A stretch of 64,000 bases of DNA, from assembly GCF_009695815.1 (NCBI RefSeq), contig NZ_VUNE01000001.1:310001-374000 (forward strand), in the 5' to 3' direction. Position 1 is the stretch's first letter; the number at the start of each line of letters is the position of its first letter. The notes below the pieces were generated by a model that was not told the DNA's origin, did not search any database, and saw nothing but the letters and a program-made list of their open reading frames with translations. Source of the DNA: Peptostreptococcus porci (GTDB lineage Bacteria > Bacillota > Clostridia > Peptostreptococcales > Peptostreptococcaceae). Shown in pieces: positions 35,463 through 44,381 of this stretch. The translations under genes and the position numbers were made by a program.

Positions 35463-35474
35463 AAGAGGTAGTAT

Positions 35475-36236
35475 ATGTCAAAACAATTGGATAATGCAAG
35501 AAATCTGTATATAAGAGGTATTGAAGTTGGAGAAATAAAAGAGGTTCATGAAAACTATATGGGGGATACGTATACTCAACATAGTACAGGTGTACCAGAT
35601 GAAAAAAAAGGTTTTGAAATATTTTTTAAAGATTTTCATAAAAGATACCTAAAAAGAAAAATGAATATAGTGAGGTCTATTGAGGATGAAAATTTTGTTT
35701 TTCTCCATGTACATCAGTTTTTAAATGATGGAGAGGCACAGTGGATAACTGCGGATATTTTTAAATCGGACGATGAGGGAAGAATCATTGAACATTGGGA
35801 TGTGATTGATGAGTATCCAGTTAATATTAAAGCCAATGATCCGATATATGGGGATTTCAGCATCACAGATTTAGAAAAAACACAGGATAACAAAAAAACG
35901 ATTAGAAGGTTTCTAGTAGATATAATGCAGAATAAAGACTTTGATATGTTTGAACAATATGTGGATGATAGCTTGATACAGCATAATCAAAACATTGCTC
36001 AAGGTGGCAAATCTTATAAAGATTATTTATTGGAAAATGATGTAACGTATGACTTTGTTTTTAAGGTTATGGGACAAGGTGATTATGTGGTGTCGTATTC
36101 GAAGGTATATATAGGCAAACAAGACTATGCACAATTTGATATTTATAGATTAAGGAATGGCAAGATTGTAGAGCATTGGGATAACAAGGAAGTAATGCCT
36201 AATAAATATGATTTAACCAATTTAGGTAAATTTTAA
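35475..36236 (+). CDS. Double SnoaL-like (NTF2-fold) protein
   Basis: A 253-residue cytoplasmic protein made of two SnoaL-like domains (about 5-120 and 130-250). Each contains a beta-strand ending EHWD (HWDVIDEYP in the first, HWDNKEVMP in the second), showing an internal duplication. Such proteins are predicted small-molecule isomerases or hydrolases of unknown substrate. It starts 13 bases after the transporter fusion, with an AAAGAGGTAG site, so it is probably cotranscribed and may act on the imported compound. Confidence 0.8.
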   Translation: MSKQLDNARNLYIRGIEVGEIKEVHENYMGDTYTQHSTGVPDEKKGFEIFFKDFHKRYLKRKMNIVRSIEDENFVFLHVHQFLNDGEAQWITADIFKSDDEGRIIEHWDVIDEYPVNIKANDPIYGDFSITDLEKTQDNKKTIRRFLVDIMQNKDFDMFEQYVDDSLIQHNQNIAQGGKSYKDYLLENDVTYDFVFKVMGQGDYVVSYSKVYIGKQDYAQFDIYRLRNGKIVEHWDNKEVMPNKYDLTNLGKF

Positions 36237-36316
36237 AGTATTTTAGCGAATAAGAAAATTGAAGGAATGAAATATAGTAAAATATTATGATTTAAGTTTG
36301 ATATGAGGTGATAATT

Positions 36317-37096
36317 ATGAAACAATATATTGTTGACGCATTTACAGATGAGGTATTTCATGGAAACCAAGCTGCCATATGCATTATGGATAAATGGATT
36401 TCTGAAGAATTGATGATGGATATAACAAAAGAAAATAACTATTCGGAAACTGCATTTGCAGTTAAAGATGGAGAAAAATATCATTTAAGATGGTTTACTC
36501 CTGGTGGAGAAATTGATCTCTGTGGACATGCAACTCTTGCTTGTGCATATGTTTTGTTTAATTTTTACTTAGAAAATGAAAATAGAGTGGTATTTTCAAC
36601 TCTGAGTGGAGATTTGATAGTGACTAGACACGATGATTTGTATGAATTGGAGTTTCCAGCATATGATTTGAAAGAAATAGACGTAACCGATGAAATGGTA
36701 GACGCTTTTGGTGCAAAACCGTTATCAGCTTATTTGGGAAGAGATTTATTATGTGTATTTGACGAAGAGGACTTAGTAAGAAATATGGTTCCCGATATGG
36801 AAAAAATACAAAAGCTAGATGGACTTTTACAACACGCTACTGCAAAAGGTAATTCTATTGATACTGTTTCAAGAAGCTTCGCACCCAAATTAGGGGTGTC
36901 GGAAGATCCTGTATGTGGATCTGGTCATTGCCACATTGTTCCTTATTGGGCAAATGTTCTTAATAAAAATGAGATTGTTGCTTATCAAGCATCAAGCAGA
37001 GGTGGAACACTGTATTGTAGGTTGGAAGGAAATAAAGTATTTATGGCAGGTAAGGGTGCATTGTTTGCGATATGTGAATTGAATATAAATAAGTAG
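36317..37096 (+). CDS. PhzF-family isomerase
   Basis: A 259-residue protein of the PhzF/diaminopimelate-epimerase-like fold. The ATG at 36317 is preferred over the GTG at 36308. The N-terminal block VDAFTDEVFHGNQAAICIM, the catalytic Glu44 in NYSETAF, the GGEIDLCGHATLA turn and the late SEDPVCGSGHCHIVPYW are all present, so it looks active. PhzF enzymes isomerise small acids; the substrate here is unknown. A terminator follows. Confidence 0.92.
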   Translation: MKQYIVDAFTDEVFHGNQAAICIMDKWISEELMMDITKENNYSETAFAVKDGEKYHLRWFTPGGEIDLCGHATLACAYVLFNFYLENENRVVFSTLSGDLIVTRHDDLYELEFPAYDLKEIDVTDEMVDAFGAKPLSAYLGRDLLCVFDEEDLVRNMVPDMEKIQKLDGLLQHATAKGNSIDTVSRSFAPKLGVSEDPVCGSGHCHIVPYWANVLNKNEIVAYQASSRGGTLYCRLEGNKVFMAGKGALFAICELNINK

Positions 37097-37102
37097 TAAT
37101 AG

Positions 37103-37144
37103 AGGGTCTAATATTCTAAAGAAGAATATATAGGCCCTTTTTTA
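37103..37144 (+). terminator. Terminator after phzF-like gene
   Basis: AGGGTCTA-ATATTCT (37103-37117) pairs with AGAATATA-TAGGCCCT (37123-37138), with one bulge and one mismatch, then six T. Confidence 0.75.
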
Positions 37145-37339
37145 TGTCATAAACTGATATGTTTTTGGCGTGATATGTTGTTCTTTTTTTGGAATTAAAG
37201 ATATATAATAAGTATATAAGATAACAGCACAGGAGTGCCAAAGGTTTGATATACAACAACAGTTGGAAAGAAAAGTACACGAAAAGAATACGAAAAGTAC
37301 ACAAAAGTGCATTAAAAATAATTCTTAATTATATGTAAA

Positions 37340-37843
37340 ATGGAGGAAAATAAAATTAAAGAAAGAAAAACAGCGCTTATAACAGGTTCTTATGGAGGTC
37401 TTGGAACTTGCTTTGTGAATATTCATGCTTCAAAGGGTGGAGATTTAATTCTTGTAGGAAGAAGCCAGAGCAAGCTTGATGGACAGAAAAAAGAGGTTGA
37501 GAAAAAATTTAAGGTAAATGTCGAAACAATTGCGGCAGATTTATCAAATAGTGAAGAGGTAGTCAGAATATATGAAGTATGCAAGGAAAATGGATGGGAA
37601 GTTGATTATCTAATCAATAATGCTGGAGGTTTATCGGATACAAAACTTTTTGCAAATGCAGTATCACCAGATCAGGTGGCAAAGGATGGTTATGATGGAA
37701 TGTTAGATGGTGCATTGAATATAACATCTGGATTACCAGGATGGCAAAAACCAATGATGACATTTGCACCGATGTTCTCTAAAAAGACTATGTTAGATTT
37801 TGTTTACAATCAACAAATAGCTGGAAGTAATAAAAAGAAATAA
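37340..37843 (+). pseudogene. Short-chain dehydrogenase with internal in-frame deletion
   Basis: A 167-residue product compared with about 260 in the family. The Rossmann glycine motif TGSYGGLG and DYLINNAGG are present, but the sequence then jumps straight to DTKLFANAVSPDQVAKDGYDG, which normally lies about 90 residues later. The lost segment contains the catalytic Ser and the YxxxK pair, so the product cannot be an active enzyme. The reading frame is kept. The GGAGG at 37342 lies inside the first codons, so a non-ATG start near 37355 is also possible. Confidence 0.75.
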
Positions 37844-37975
37844 TGAAAAAGTAATGTATAATTACATAGATATTTATTTTTTTATATTTGAAAATTTCTG
37901 ATTACGTAAAAATATTTTTTCTGATAAAATAGTAGTGGTGGTAAAATTTTATATACATTCAATGAGTAGCAATAT

Positions 37976-38011
37976 GCGTAAGTCCAATTGATCTGGGCTT
38001 ACGCTTTTTTT
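37976..38011 (+). terminator. Attenuator-like terminator in leader of MATE gene
   Basis: GCGTAAGTCC (37976-37985) pairs with GGGCTTACGC (37995-38004), nine of ten, and is followed by seven T, one base before the TATGGAGGAG ribosome site of the next gene. Its position between a plausible promoter (TAAAAT at 37925) and the start codon suggests transcription attenuation. Confidence 0.65.
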
Positions 38012-38025
38012 ATGGAGGAGTATTT

Positions 38026-39300
38026 ATGAATGAGTTAGGTACAGAAAAAATAGGAAAATTAATAAAAAAATTTGCAGTACCATGCGTTATAAGTATGATT
38101 GTGGCTGCATTGTACAATATTGTTGACCAAATATTTATTGGTTGGAGTAGTGCCGGTGCAAATGGCAATGCTGCTACAAATGTTGTATATCCATTTACAG
38201 TAGTCGCACTGGCGATTTCACTGTTGATTGGTGATGGGGCTGCAGCTAATTTTAGTTTGTCATGTGGTGCAAATGAAAGTAATAGTGCGAATAAAAGTAT
38301 TGGTAATGGATTAGTATTGTTGATAATAATATCAGTATTGTTATCAGCTATTGGATTTGTTTTATGTGATAAAATACTTGTTTTGTTTGGGGGAAATAAG
38401 GCAGAGAAAATAATGTGGGGTTATGCACAGTCATACTATTTAATTATTTGTACTGGACTTCCTTTTTACATGATAGGACAAGGGCTTAATGCTTCAATAA
38501 GGTCGGACGGGGCACCAAAATATGCGATGTTTTCAACCTTAATTGGTGCGATTATTAATATTGTATTGGATCCGATATTTATATTTGTTTTTGATATGGG
38601 AGTCAGAGGAGCAGCAATTGCAACAATAATTGGTCAAATATTTACATTTTTGATATCAATAGTTTATTTGAAAATAGGTAAAAACTTTGTATTATCAAAA
38701 GAAAGTTTATTTATTAATGGGAAAACAGTAAAAAAAATAATTTATCTTGGTTGGCTTCACTAATCACTCAATTGGCAATAGTTGTTATTATTACGGTGGC
38801 AAATAATCTTGTATTAAAATATGGCTATAATACATACTCATCTACAGGAGAGGTCTTTGGTGTTGTGACACCTCTTGCTATTATAGGTATATGTATGAAA
38901 GTTTTTGGCATTGTTATTTCAATTGTGATAGGTGTTTCATTAGGAGGTCAGCCAATTATCGGATATAACATGGGTGCAGGAAATGTCGATAGAGTAAAGG
39001 AAACGTGCAGAAAAATATTGTTCACAAATTGTTTGATTTCGCTTATGGCTTTCATTATATTGGAACTATTTCCAGATATGATAATTGATACTTTTGCAGT
39101 CTATGGGATCAAGCACGAAATCAGTGTTATTGGCATTATCAAGAGATGTAATTTTCTTTGTTCCAGCAATAATTATATTAGCAAGAATTTCAAAAAGTGT
39201 GGTTGTGATGCTATGGAGCTCAGTTATTGCCGATATACTATCATGTATCGTGGCTTTTATATTATTATATATGGAATTTAATCATGCAAATAGTAAGTAA
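38026..39300 (+). pseudogene. MATE-family efflux pump, broken by two lesions
   Basis: A MATE multidrug/Na+ antiporter gene in three frames. Residues 1-245 (38026-38760) read normally to IIYLGWLH; a missing T in the stretch around 38750 (GGTTGGC instead of GGTTTGGC) shifts the frame. Translation-like sequence resumes as LASLITQLAIVVI to PDMIIDTFAVYG near 39110, then about 40-50 residues are missing and the end continues in a third frame as QSMGSSTKSVLLALSRDVIF to 39300. About 12 membrane segments are expected in the intact protein. Two independent lesions make a sequencing error for both unlikely. Confidence 0.85.
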
Positions 39301-39379
39301 CTTATATAGATTATTTCTATATTCAATATAGTTAATAATAGAAATAAATTATAATTGCGATTACTTGTTTTAATTACAT

Positions 39380-39408
39380 TGTATCAAGTATATTGTTATG
39401 CTATAATT
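39380..39408 (+). promoter_or_regulatory. Promoter of betaine-type ABC operon
   Basis: TTGTAT (39380-39385), 17 bases, TATAAT (39403-39408) preceded by TGC (extended -10). The first gene starts 38 bases downstream. Confidence 0.65.
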
Positions 39409-39446
39409 CGATTATGTAACTAAAATTATAGTGGGAGGTTATTATT

Positions 39447-40409
39447 GTGAAGAGTAAATTTATTACTTTGTCTATGTGTGTATTACTGATGGGGGTTACC
39501 TTGGTTGGCTGTGGTTCAAAAAAACAAGAAAGCTCTACTAAGGAGATAAAAAACGAAGGAGATCCTATAGTAATAGCATCTATGACGGATGAAGAAAGTC
39601 AAATCTATGGCGAATTGATGAAACAGGTGTTGGAGGCAAACAATTATGCTGTTGATGCAAGTGGTGTTGGAACATATAATAACTCAACATTACCTCGTCA
39701 ATCATTGATGCAAAAGCAAGTAGATATAGTTCAAGATTATACAGGAAGAGGAATGATGTTTATTAAGGATGTTGATCCAAAATTATACCAAACAGATTTG
39801 GAGACAGCATTTAACACTACAAAGGAAGCTGATGCAAAGAACGGCTTGGTATGGATGTGTTATTCCCCTTACAATAACTCAGATGGAATATGTGTTAAGA
39901 GAGAATGGGCAGAAAAGAATAATATAAAAGATTTCAACGATTTTGCAAAATATATAAACAATGGTGGAGAGATGAAAATTGCCATTGCTACGGAAAATAG
40001 CTATGTAGCCACTGCGCCTACTTGTATTCCTGGATGGGAAAAAACTTATGGGTTTAAATTGAAGGAAGATCAAGTTATCGTCGGTACAAGTGATCCTCAA
40101 ACTATGGTGTCAAAGGGGACAGATGGCATTATCGCTAGTAACTGCTATACAACAGGTGGTGCATTAGAGGCTTTGGATTTATACGTAATAAAAGATCCAA
40201 AATATGTTTCGCCTATATACAGCCCTTCAGCAGTCTGTACTGATGAAATATTGAAAAAATATCCGGAAATAAAAGAGATATTGACTCCAGTATTCAACGC
40301 AATCGATGAAAACACAATTAGAGATATGAATAAAAGATTGACTGCCGATGGGGAAAATGCTGCTGATATAGCATCAAAATTCCTTAAGGAAAAAGGATTT
40401 GTCAAATAA
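39447..40409 (+). CDS. Substrate-binding lipoprotein, glycine betaine/quaternary amine type
   Basis: A 320-residue lipoprotein starting at GTG behind GGGAGG. The lipobox LVGC is at about 19-22. The OpuAC-type binding domain (about 40-320) opens with PIVIASMTDEESQIYGELM, has the VDIVQDYTGRG loop and the closing IRDMNKRLTADGENAADIA helix. It is closest in layout to OsmF/YehZ-like proteins, which bind betaine-like ligands weakly; the ligand here is unknown. A hairpin (40425-40465) separates it from the permease genes. Confidence 0.88.
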   Translation: MKSKFITLSMCVLLMGVTLVGCGSKKQESSTKEIKNEGDPIVIASMTDEESQIYGELMKQVLEANNYAVDASGVGTYNNSTLPRQSLMQKQVDIVQDYTGRGMMFIKDVDPKLYQTDLETAFNTTKEADAKNGLVWMCYSPYNNSDGICVKREWAEKNNIKDFNDFAKYINNGGEMKIAIATENSYVATAPTCIPGWEKTYGFKLKEDQVIVGTSDPQTMVSKGTDGIIASNCYTTGGALEALDLYVIKDPKYVSPIYSPSAVCTDEILKKYPEIKEILTPVFNAIDENTIRDMNKRLTADGENAADIASKFLKEKGFVK

Positions 40410-40424
40410 TAATGTTGGTTTATA

Positions 40425-40465
40425 TTGGCTCCGTTTATATTAAAGAAGGTATTAACGGAGTCAAA
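40425..40465 (+). other. Hairpin between binding-protein and permease genes
   Basis: TGGCTCCGTT and AACGGAGTCA arms (nine of ten paired), no T run. Probably stabilises or partly terminates the mRNA so that the binding protein is made in excess. Confidence 0.5.
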
Positions 40466-40517
40466 TTTGTATTAAATATGAATTAAATAAAACTTTGTGA
40501 ATTATTTGGAGGTAGTG

Positions 40518-41693
40518 ATGAAAAAGAAATATGATATTGCTGCAATCACATTGGTTATTTTTATGATAGAACTACTGTCTATAAATAACTTTATGTTTAA
40601 GGCAGTATCAAGAATCGGAGCAAAAGAATTACTTTCGGCAAAGGATTCTCTTGGTGGAAATTATTATATTTTACTAGGGTGTACAATTTTACTATTAGCA
40701 ATAGTGATCGTAAAGAAATCGAATGAAAAACTTAATTTCATAGCAGGTATTGTCTCAAGTATTTGTTTTGGTTTGACGGTGTTGTTTTCGGGTCTATCCG
40801 TCAACTATATAGATATGCCGAATGCCGGTGGAAGAATATCAATGAGTGTTGGTTGTTATCTGTATTTGCTTTTGGTGTATTTAGTGCAATCTAAGTGTAA
40901 TGAGAATGTAAAAGAATCTTGGAAAAGATTTATAGTTTTTGCAATAGGTTTTTTAATTGCAGCCGTATCAATAGTTTCTGGAAAGCTAGATGGATTATCG
41001 GTGATGAAGGAGTTTTCAACATACAAAAATGAGTTCCAAATGTATTTTATCAATCATATTGGTATGTCTTTTAAAGTTGTATTATCAGGTGTCATATTTG
41101 GAATACCTTTGGGGTGGATAGTTTTCAAATATGGCAAGGCAAGAAAAATTATTACTACAATTTTAAATACAATTGAGTCAATTCCGTCACTAGCCTTATT
41201 AAGTATTATGATGTTGCCCTTATCCTTATTGAGCAACAGCTTTCCAATACTTAAAGAGTATGGAATCGCAGGGGTAGGTGCAACTCCAGTTTTCTGTGCA
41301 TTATTTTTATACTCGCTGTTTTATATCGTCAATAGTATGTATGGAGCATTGAGAACTGTTGATAAACAATATGTTGATGTTGCAAAAGGCATGGGGATGA
41401 CAAATTTACAGACATTTTTCAAGATTGAACTGCCGATAATAATGCCAGTGATAGTATCTGGTATTAGAGTTTCGCTGACAGGTACAATTTTGGGTGTGAC
41501 AATAGGATCTTATATTGGGTTTGGTGGTCTTGGAAAATTCATCCTTCAAGGTTTAAATGGGTTTGCAATCGATATTGTGATGTTGGGAACTTTACCAGTA
41601 ATGGGAATGGTGTTGTTTTTTGATTTCACTTTTAAAATGATAGTTGTATTAATAGATAATTATAGAAAAATTAAGGGAAGAATAAGGACATGA
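40518..41693 (+). CDS. ABC permease with extra N-terminal membrane domain
   Basis: A 391-residue permease from the ATG at 40518 (GGAGGTAGTG site). The N-terminal half (about 1-155) has four or five extra membrane segments as in YehY/OsmY-type permeases. The transport domain (about 180-385) has the EAA-like loop [23 protein letters not shown]. It overlaps the ATPase gene by four bases. One of two different permeases of this operon. Confidence 0.88.
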   Translation: MKKKYDIAAITLVIFMIELLSINNFMFKAVSRIGAKELLSAKDSLGGNYYILLGCTILLLAIVIVKKSNEKLNFIAGIVSSICFGLTVLFSGLSVNYIDMPNAGGRISMSVGCYLYLLLVYLVQSKCNENVKESWKRFIVFAIGFLIAAVSIVSGKLDGLSVMKEFSTYKNEFQMYFINHIGMSFKVVLSGVIFGIPLGWIVFKYGKARKIITTILNTIESIPSLALLSIMMLPLSLLSNSFPILKEYGIAGVGATPVFCALFLYSLFYIVNSMYGALRTVDKQYVDVAKGMGMTNLQTFFKIELPIIMPVIVSGIRVSLTGTILGVTIGSYIGFGGLGKFILQGLNGFAIDIVMLGTLPVMGMVLFFDFTFKMIVVLIDNYRKIKGRIRT

Positions 41694-42634
41694 TTACATT
41701 AAAAAATGTTACTAAAAAATTTGGAAATAAAACAGTGGTGGATGATTTGTCGCTAGAAATAAATTCCGGAGAGTTATGTGTTTTTGTGGGAGAATCAGGA
41801 TGTGGAAAATCTACTACCTTGAAGATGATAAATAGATTAATCGATATTGATGCTGGAAGTATAGAAATAAACCAAAAAAATATTTATGATTACGATCCTG
41901 TTGAACTTAGAAGAAGTATTGGATATGTTGTTCAGAATACAGGCTTATTTCCACATATGAATGTTAGAGAAAATATTTCAATTGTTCCTAATTTATTAAA
42001 ATGGAGTGACGATAAGACTTTGGCAAGAGTAAAGGAGTTAATTTCATTGGTGGGTTTGGATGTAAATTCATATATCAACAAGTATCCATCAGAATTATCT
42101 GGTGGAGAGGCACAGAGAATTGGTGTTGCGAGAGCTCTTGCAGCTGATCCAGAAATAATACTTATGGATGAGCCCTTTGGTGCTGTCGACCCTTTGAATA
42201 GGAGTATTTTGCAAAATGAGTTTTTGAAAATACAAAAACAGCTCAAAAAAACTGTTATTTTTGTCACTCACGATATAGACGAAGCAATAAAGATGGGTGA
42301 TAAAATTGCGATTATGTCGAAGGGGAAACTAGAAGGCTTTGAAAAAACTGAGTCGATTCTGATGTCGGAAAATAAGTTTGTACAATCTTTTTTAGGAAGA
42401 GAAGTATATATTAAACTATTGAGCAGGTTTAACGTTAAATCTATTGTAAAAAAGAGTGCAGGCAGTGAAATTGACAAAAATATTCGATTTAAAATTGGTG
42501 CAGACGAAAGCTTAAGAGATGCACTTTCTATTATGATAGAGAATAGTATTGATGAGATAGGTGTTGTTGAAAATAGTACAATTATAGGAACTGTAGGTCT
42601 GTATGATATTGTGAATATGTTTAAGAAAGGATAG
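41690..42634 (+). CDS. ABC ATP-binding protein, betaine type, with CBS-like tail
   Basis: A 314-residue ATPase of the OpuCA/ProV group. Walker A is GESGCGKST, the signature LSGGEAQR and Walker [13 protein letters not shown]. After about residue 240 a short C-terminal region with [22 protein letters not shown] and [10 protein letters not shown] is one CBS-like motif, where ionic strength or nucleotide sensing takes place in relatives. Overlaps the upstream permease and is ten bases from the next permease. Confidence 0.9.
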   Translation: MITLKNVTKKFGNKTVVDDLSLEINSGELCVFVGESGCGKSTTLKMINRLIDIDAGSIEINQKNIYDYDPVELRRSIGYVVQNTGLFPHMNVRENISIVPNLLKWSDDKTLARVKELISLVGLDVNSYINKYPSELSGGEAQRIGVARALAADPEIILMDEPFGAVDPLNRSILQNEFLKIQKQLKKTVIFVTHDIDEAIKMGDKIAIMSKGKLEGFEKTESILMSENKFVQSFLGREVYIKLLSRFNVKSIVKKSAGSEIDKNIRFKIGADESLRDALSIMIENSIDEIGVVENSTIIGTVGLYDIVNMFKKG

Positions 42635-42644
42635 TTATGTAGAT

Positions 42645-43394
42645 ATGGAAAGGAAAAAAATTGATGGCCATATTATAGCTATAATAATTTTACTCATTTC
42701 TCTAATTACCTTTGTTTTTGGTTTTCAGTATATTGAAGAATGGGTGTATGAGATTTGGCCATATGAGATTGGAAATGTTGCAAAATATAGTCTTCCAAAG
42801 CTTACTTTACAATTTATACAAATAGCAGGTGTGTCCTGTTTATTGTCTGCTTTCATTGGAGTGGGGCTTGGTGTGATATGTTTTACAAAATATGGTGAAT
42901 CTTTCAGATTGGTTATAGAGAAACTATCTATGATAAGTCAAACTATACCAACTATGGCTGTACTTATGTTTGGGATCATCGCATTTGGGCTTGGCATGAA
43001 GGCTGCGATTTTTGCTCTGTTATTGCAATCGTTATTGCCGATTGTTTTTTCCACTATAGCTGGGCTGAATAATGTTTCTGATACATATTTAGAGGTTGGA
43101 AAGGGTCTTGGAATGAATGCTATGCAAATACTATTTAGAGTACAATTTCCACTGGCAATTCCTGTAATTATATCAGGATTAAGAACGGCTCTGATTATTT
43201 GTATAGGTGCTGCAACGTTGGCGTTTAGTACTGGAGCCGGCGGACTCGGTTTATTGATTCAAACAGGGTGCTCTACATATAACACTGTCTATATTTTTGA
43301 AGGTACCGTTCCAATCTGTCTGATAGCTATAATGATGGATCAGATATTGAGAAAGGTTGAAAAGCACTCATACAAAACAACGATAAATGAGTGA
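42645..43394 (+). CDS. ABC permease, betaine type (second)
   Basis: A 249-residue permease with six membrane segments (about 10-28, 55-80, 90-108, 112-130, 180-205, 215-238) and the EAA loop EVGKGLGMNAMQILFRVQFPLAIP. It differs strongly from the 391-residue permease at 40518, so the transporter should be a heterodimer as in OpuCB/OpuCD or YehW/YehY. The start is the ATG at 42645 and the stop is followed 14 bases later by the DUF169 gene. Confidence 0.9.
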   Translation: MERKKIDGHIIAIIILLISLITFVFGFQYIEEWVYEIWPYEIGNVAKYSLPKLTLQFIQIAGVSCLLSAFIGVGLGVICFTKYGESFRLVIEKLSMISQTIPTMAVLMFGIIAFGLGMKAAIFALLLQSLLPIVFSTIAGLNNVSDTYLEVGKGLGMNAMQILFRVQFPLAIPVIISGLRTALIICIGAATLAFSTGAGGLGLLIQTGCSTYNTVYIFEGTVPICLIAIMMDQILRKVEKHSYKTTINE

Positions 43395-43408
43395 TTCAGG
43401 AGAATGTG

Positions 43409-44248
43409 ATGAAGAAAAAGGTATTAGAAATTCAAACATTTATTGAGCTTGAAAAGGATAGAAAAATAGTTGGTGTAGATTTTATTCAAACAAGGAATGA
43501 ATACGAAGATTGTGATTTGGATGAAGCAACTCATCAGATGTTTTTTTGTATGATGGTAAAGGCTGCGACAATAGGTCATGGAATGAAGGTAACAAAGAAA
43601 CATATTTATTGTTCAGCAGCATCTGAGGTTTTAGGATTTTCAATGCCAAATGAGGACGTTAAATCCGGAAGACGACAATATGAAAGAAATATGTATTGTT
43701 CGGAAAAAATCGCTCAATACGTTGCGGAGGGTACACCATATTTGAATCATTCGGTATATGGTATGGTTATTCAGCCATTGGAAAAATATGAGAAGCTTCC
43801 AGATGTGGTTATGATATTTTGTAAGCCGTATACAGCTATGAGAATAATTCAGAGCTATACCTACTATTTTGGCTATGCAAAAAATATTATTTTCTCAGGT
43901 ATGGGTGGTGTATGCTCAGAGTTGATGGCAAGAAGCTATAAAAATCAGGATATAAATGTATCCTTTTTATGCTCTGGTACAAGATTTGCATCAGAATGGA
44001 GAGATTGTGAGGTTGGAATTGCCTTTCCTGGAAAAATGCTTGATGCAATTTTGGATGGATTAAGAAACACTTTGAATACATTTGAACCAGATGATAAAAA
44101 GCAGTATATAGATTTAAGAGCAAAGGAGAACGATGTTGAAGTCGTTCTCGATTTTGGAAATAATTATCATGAATCTAGTATTGGAGTTGCAAAGCTAGGT
44201 GTAAAAGGCTATCGAAGAAAAAAGACTCTAAGGAAAAAAGATTTTTAG
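43409..44248 (+). CDS. DUF169 family protein
   Basis: A 279-residue cytoplasmic protein started at the ATG at 43409 behind CAGGAG. The ordering of HQMFFCMMVKAATIGHGMKV, a conserved Cys followed by ASEVLGFSMP, SGRRQYER and AMRIIQSY matches DUF169, an uncharacterised family rich in conserved Cys that often accompanies corrinoid or methyl-transfer genes in anaerobes. The last residues are strongly basic. A six-A run near 44218 precedes an alternative-frame lysine-rich extension of about 30 codons. It lies between a betaine-type transporter and a UroD-like gene. Confidence 0.8.
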   Translation: MKKKVLEIQTFIELEKDRKIVGVDFIQTRNEYEDCDLDEATHQMFFCMMVKAATIGHGMKVTKKHIYCSAASEVLGFSMPNEDVKSGRRQYERNMYCSEKIAQYVAEGTPYLNHSVYGMVIQPLEKYEKLPDVVMIFCKPYTAMRIIQSYTYYFGYAKNIIFSGMGGVCSELMARSYKNQDINVSFLCSGTRFASEWRDCEVGIAFPGKMLDAILDGLRNTLNTFEPDDKKQYIDLRAKENDVEVVLDFGNNYHESSIGVAKLGVKGYRRKKTLRKKDF

Positions 44249-44381
44249 CAAAAGCTATTCAGAAAATTAAGGATAAAATATCTAAAAAAGTAAAAAATAT
44301 CTGGAAAAAATAAAAATTTGGAAAAATAATAACAGAATATCTAAAAAAATAATGATGAATTAAAGGGTTGAGATAATAATT

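Noticed and set aside
38751-39281. Separate membrane-protein gene downstream of the MATE frame
   Set aside because: It reads as the shifted continuation of the same MATE protein and has no start signals of its own.
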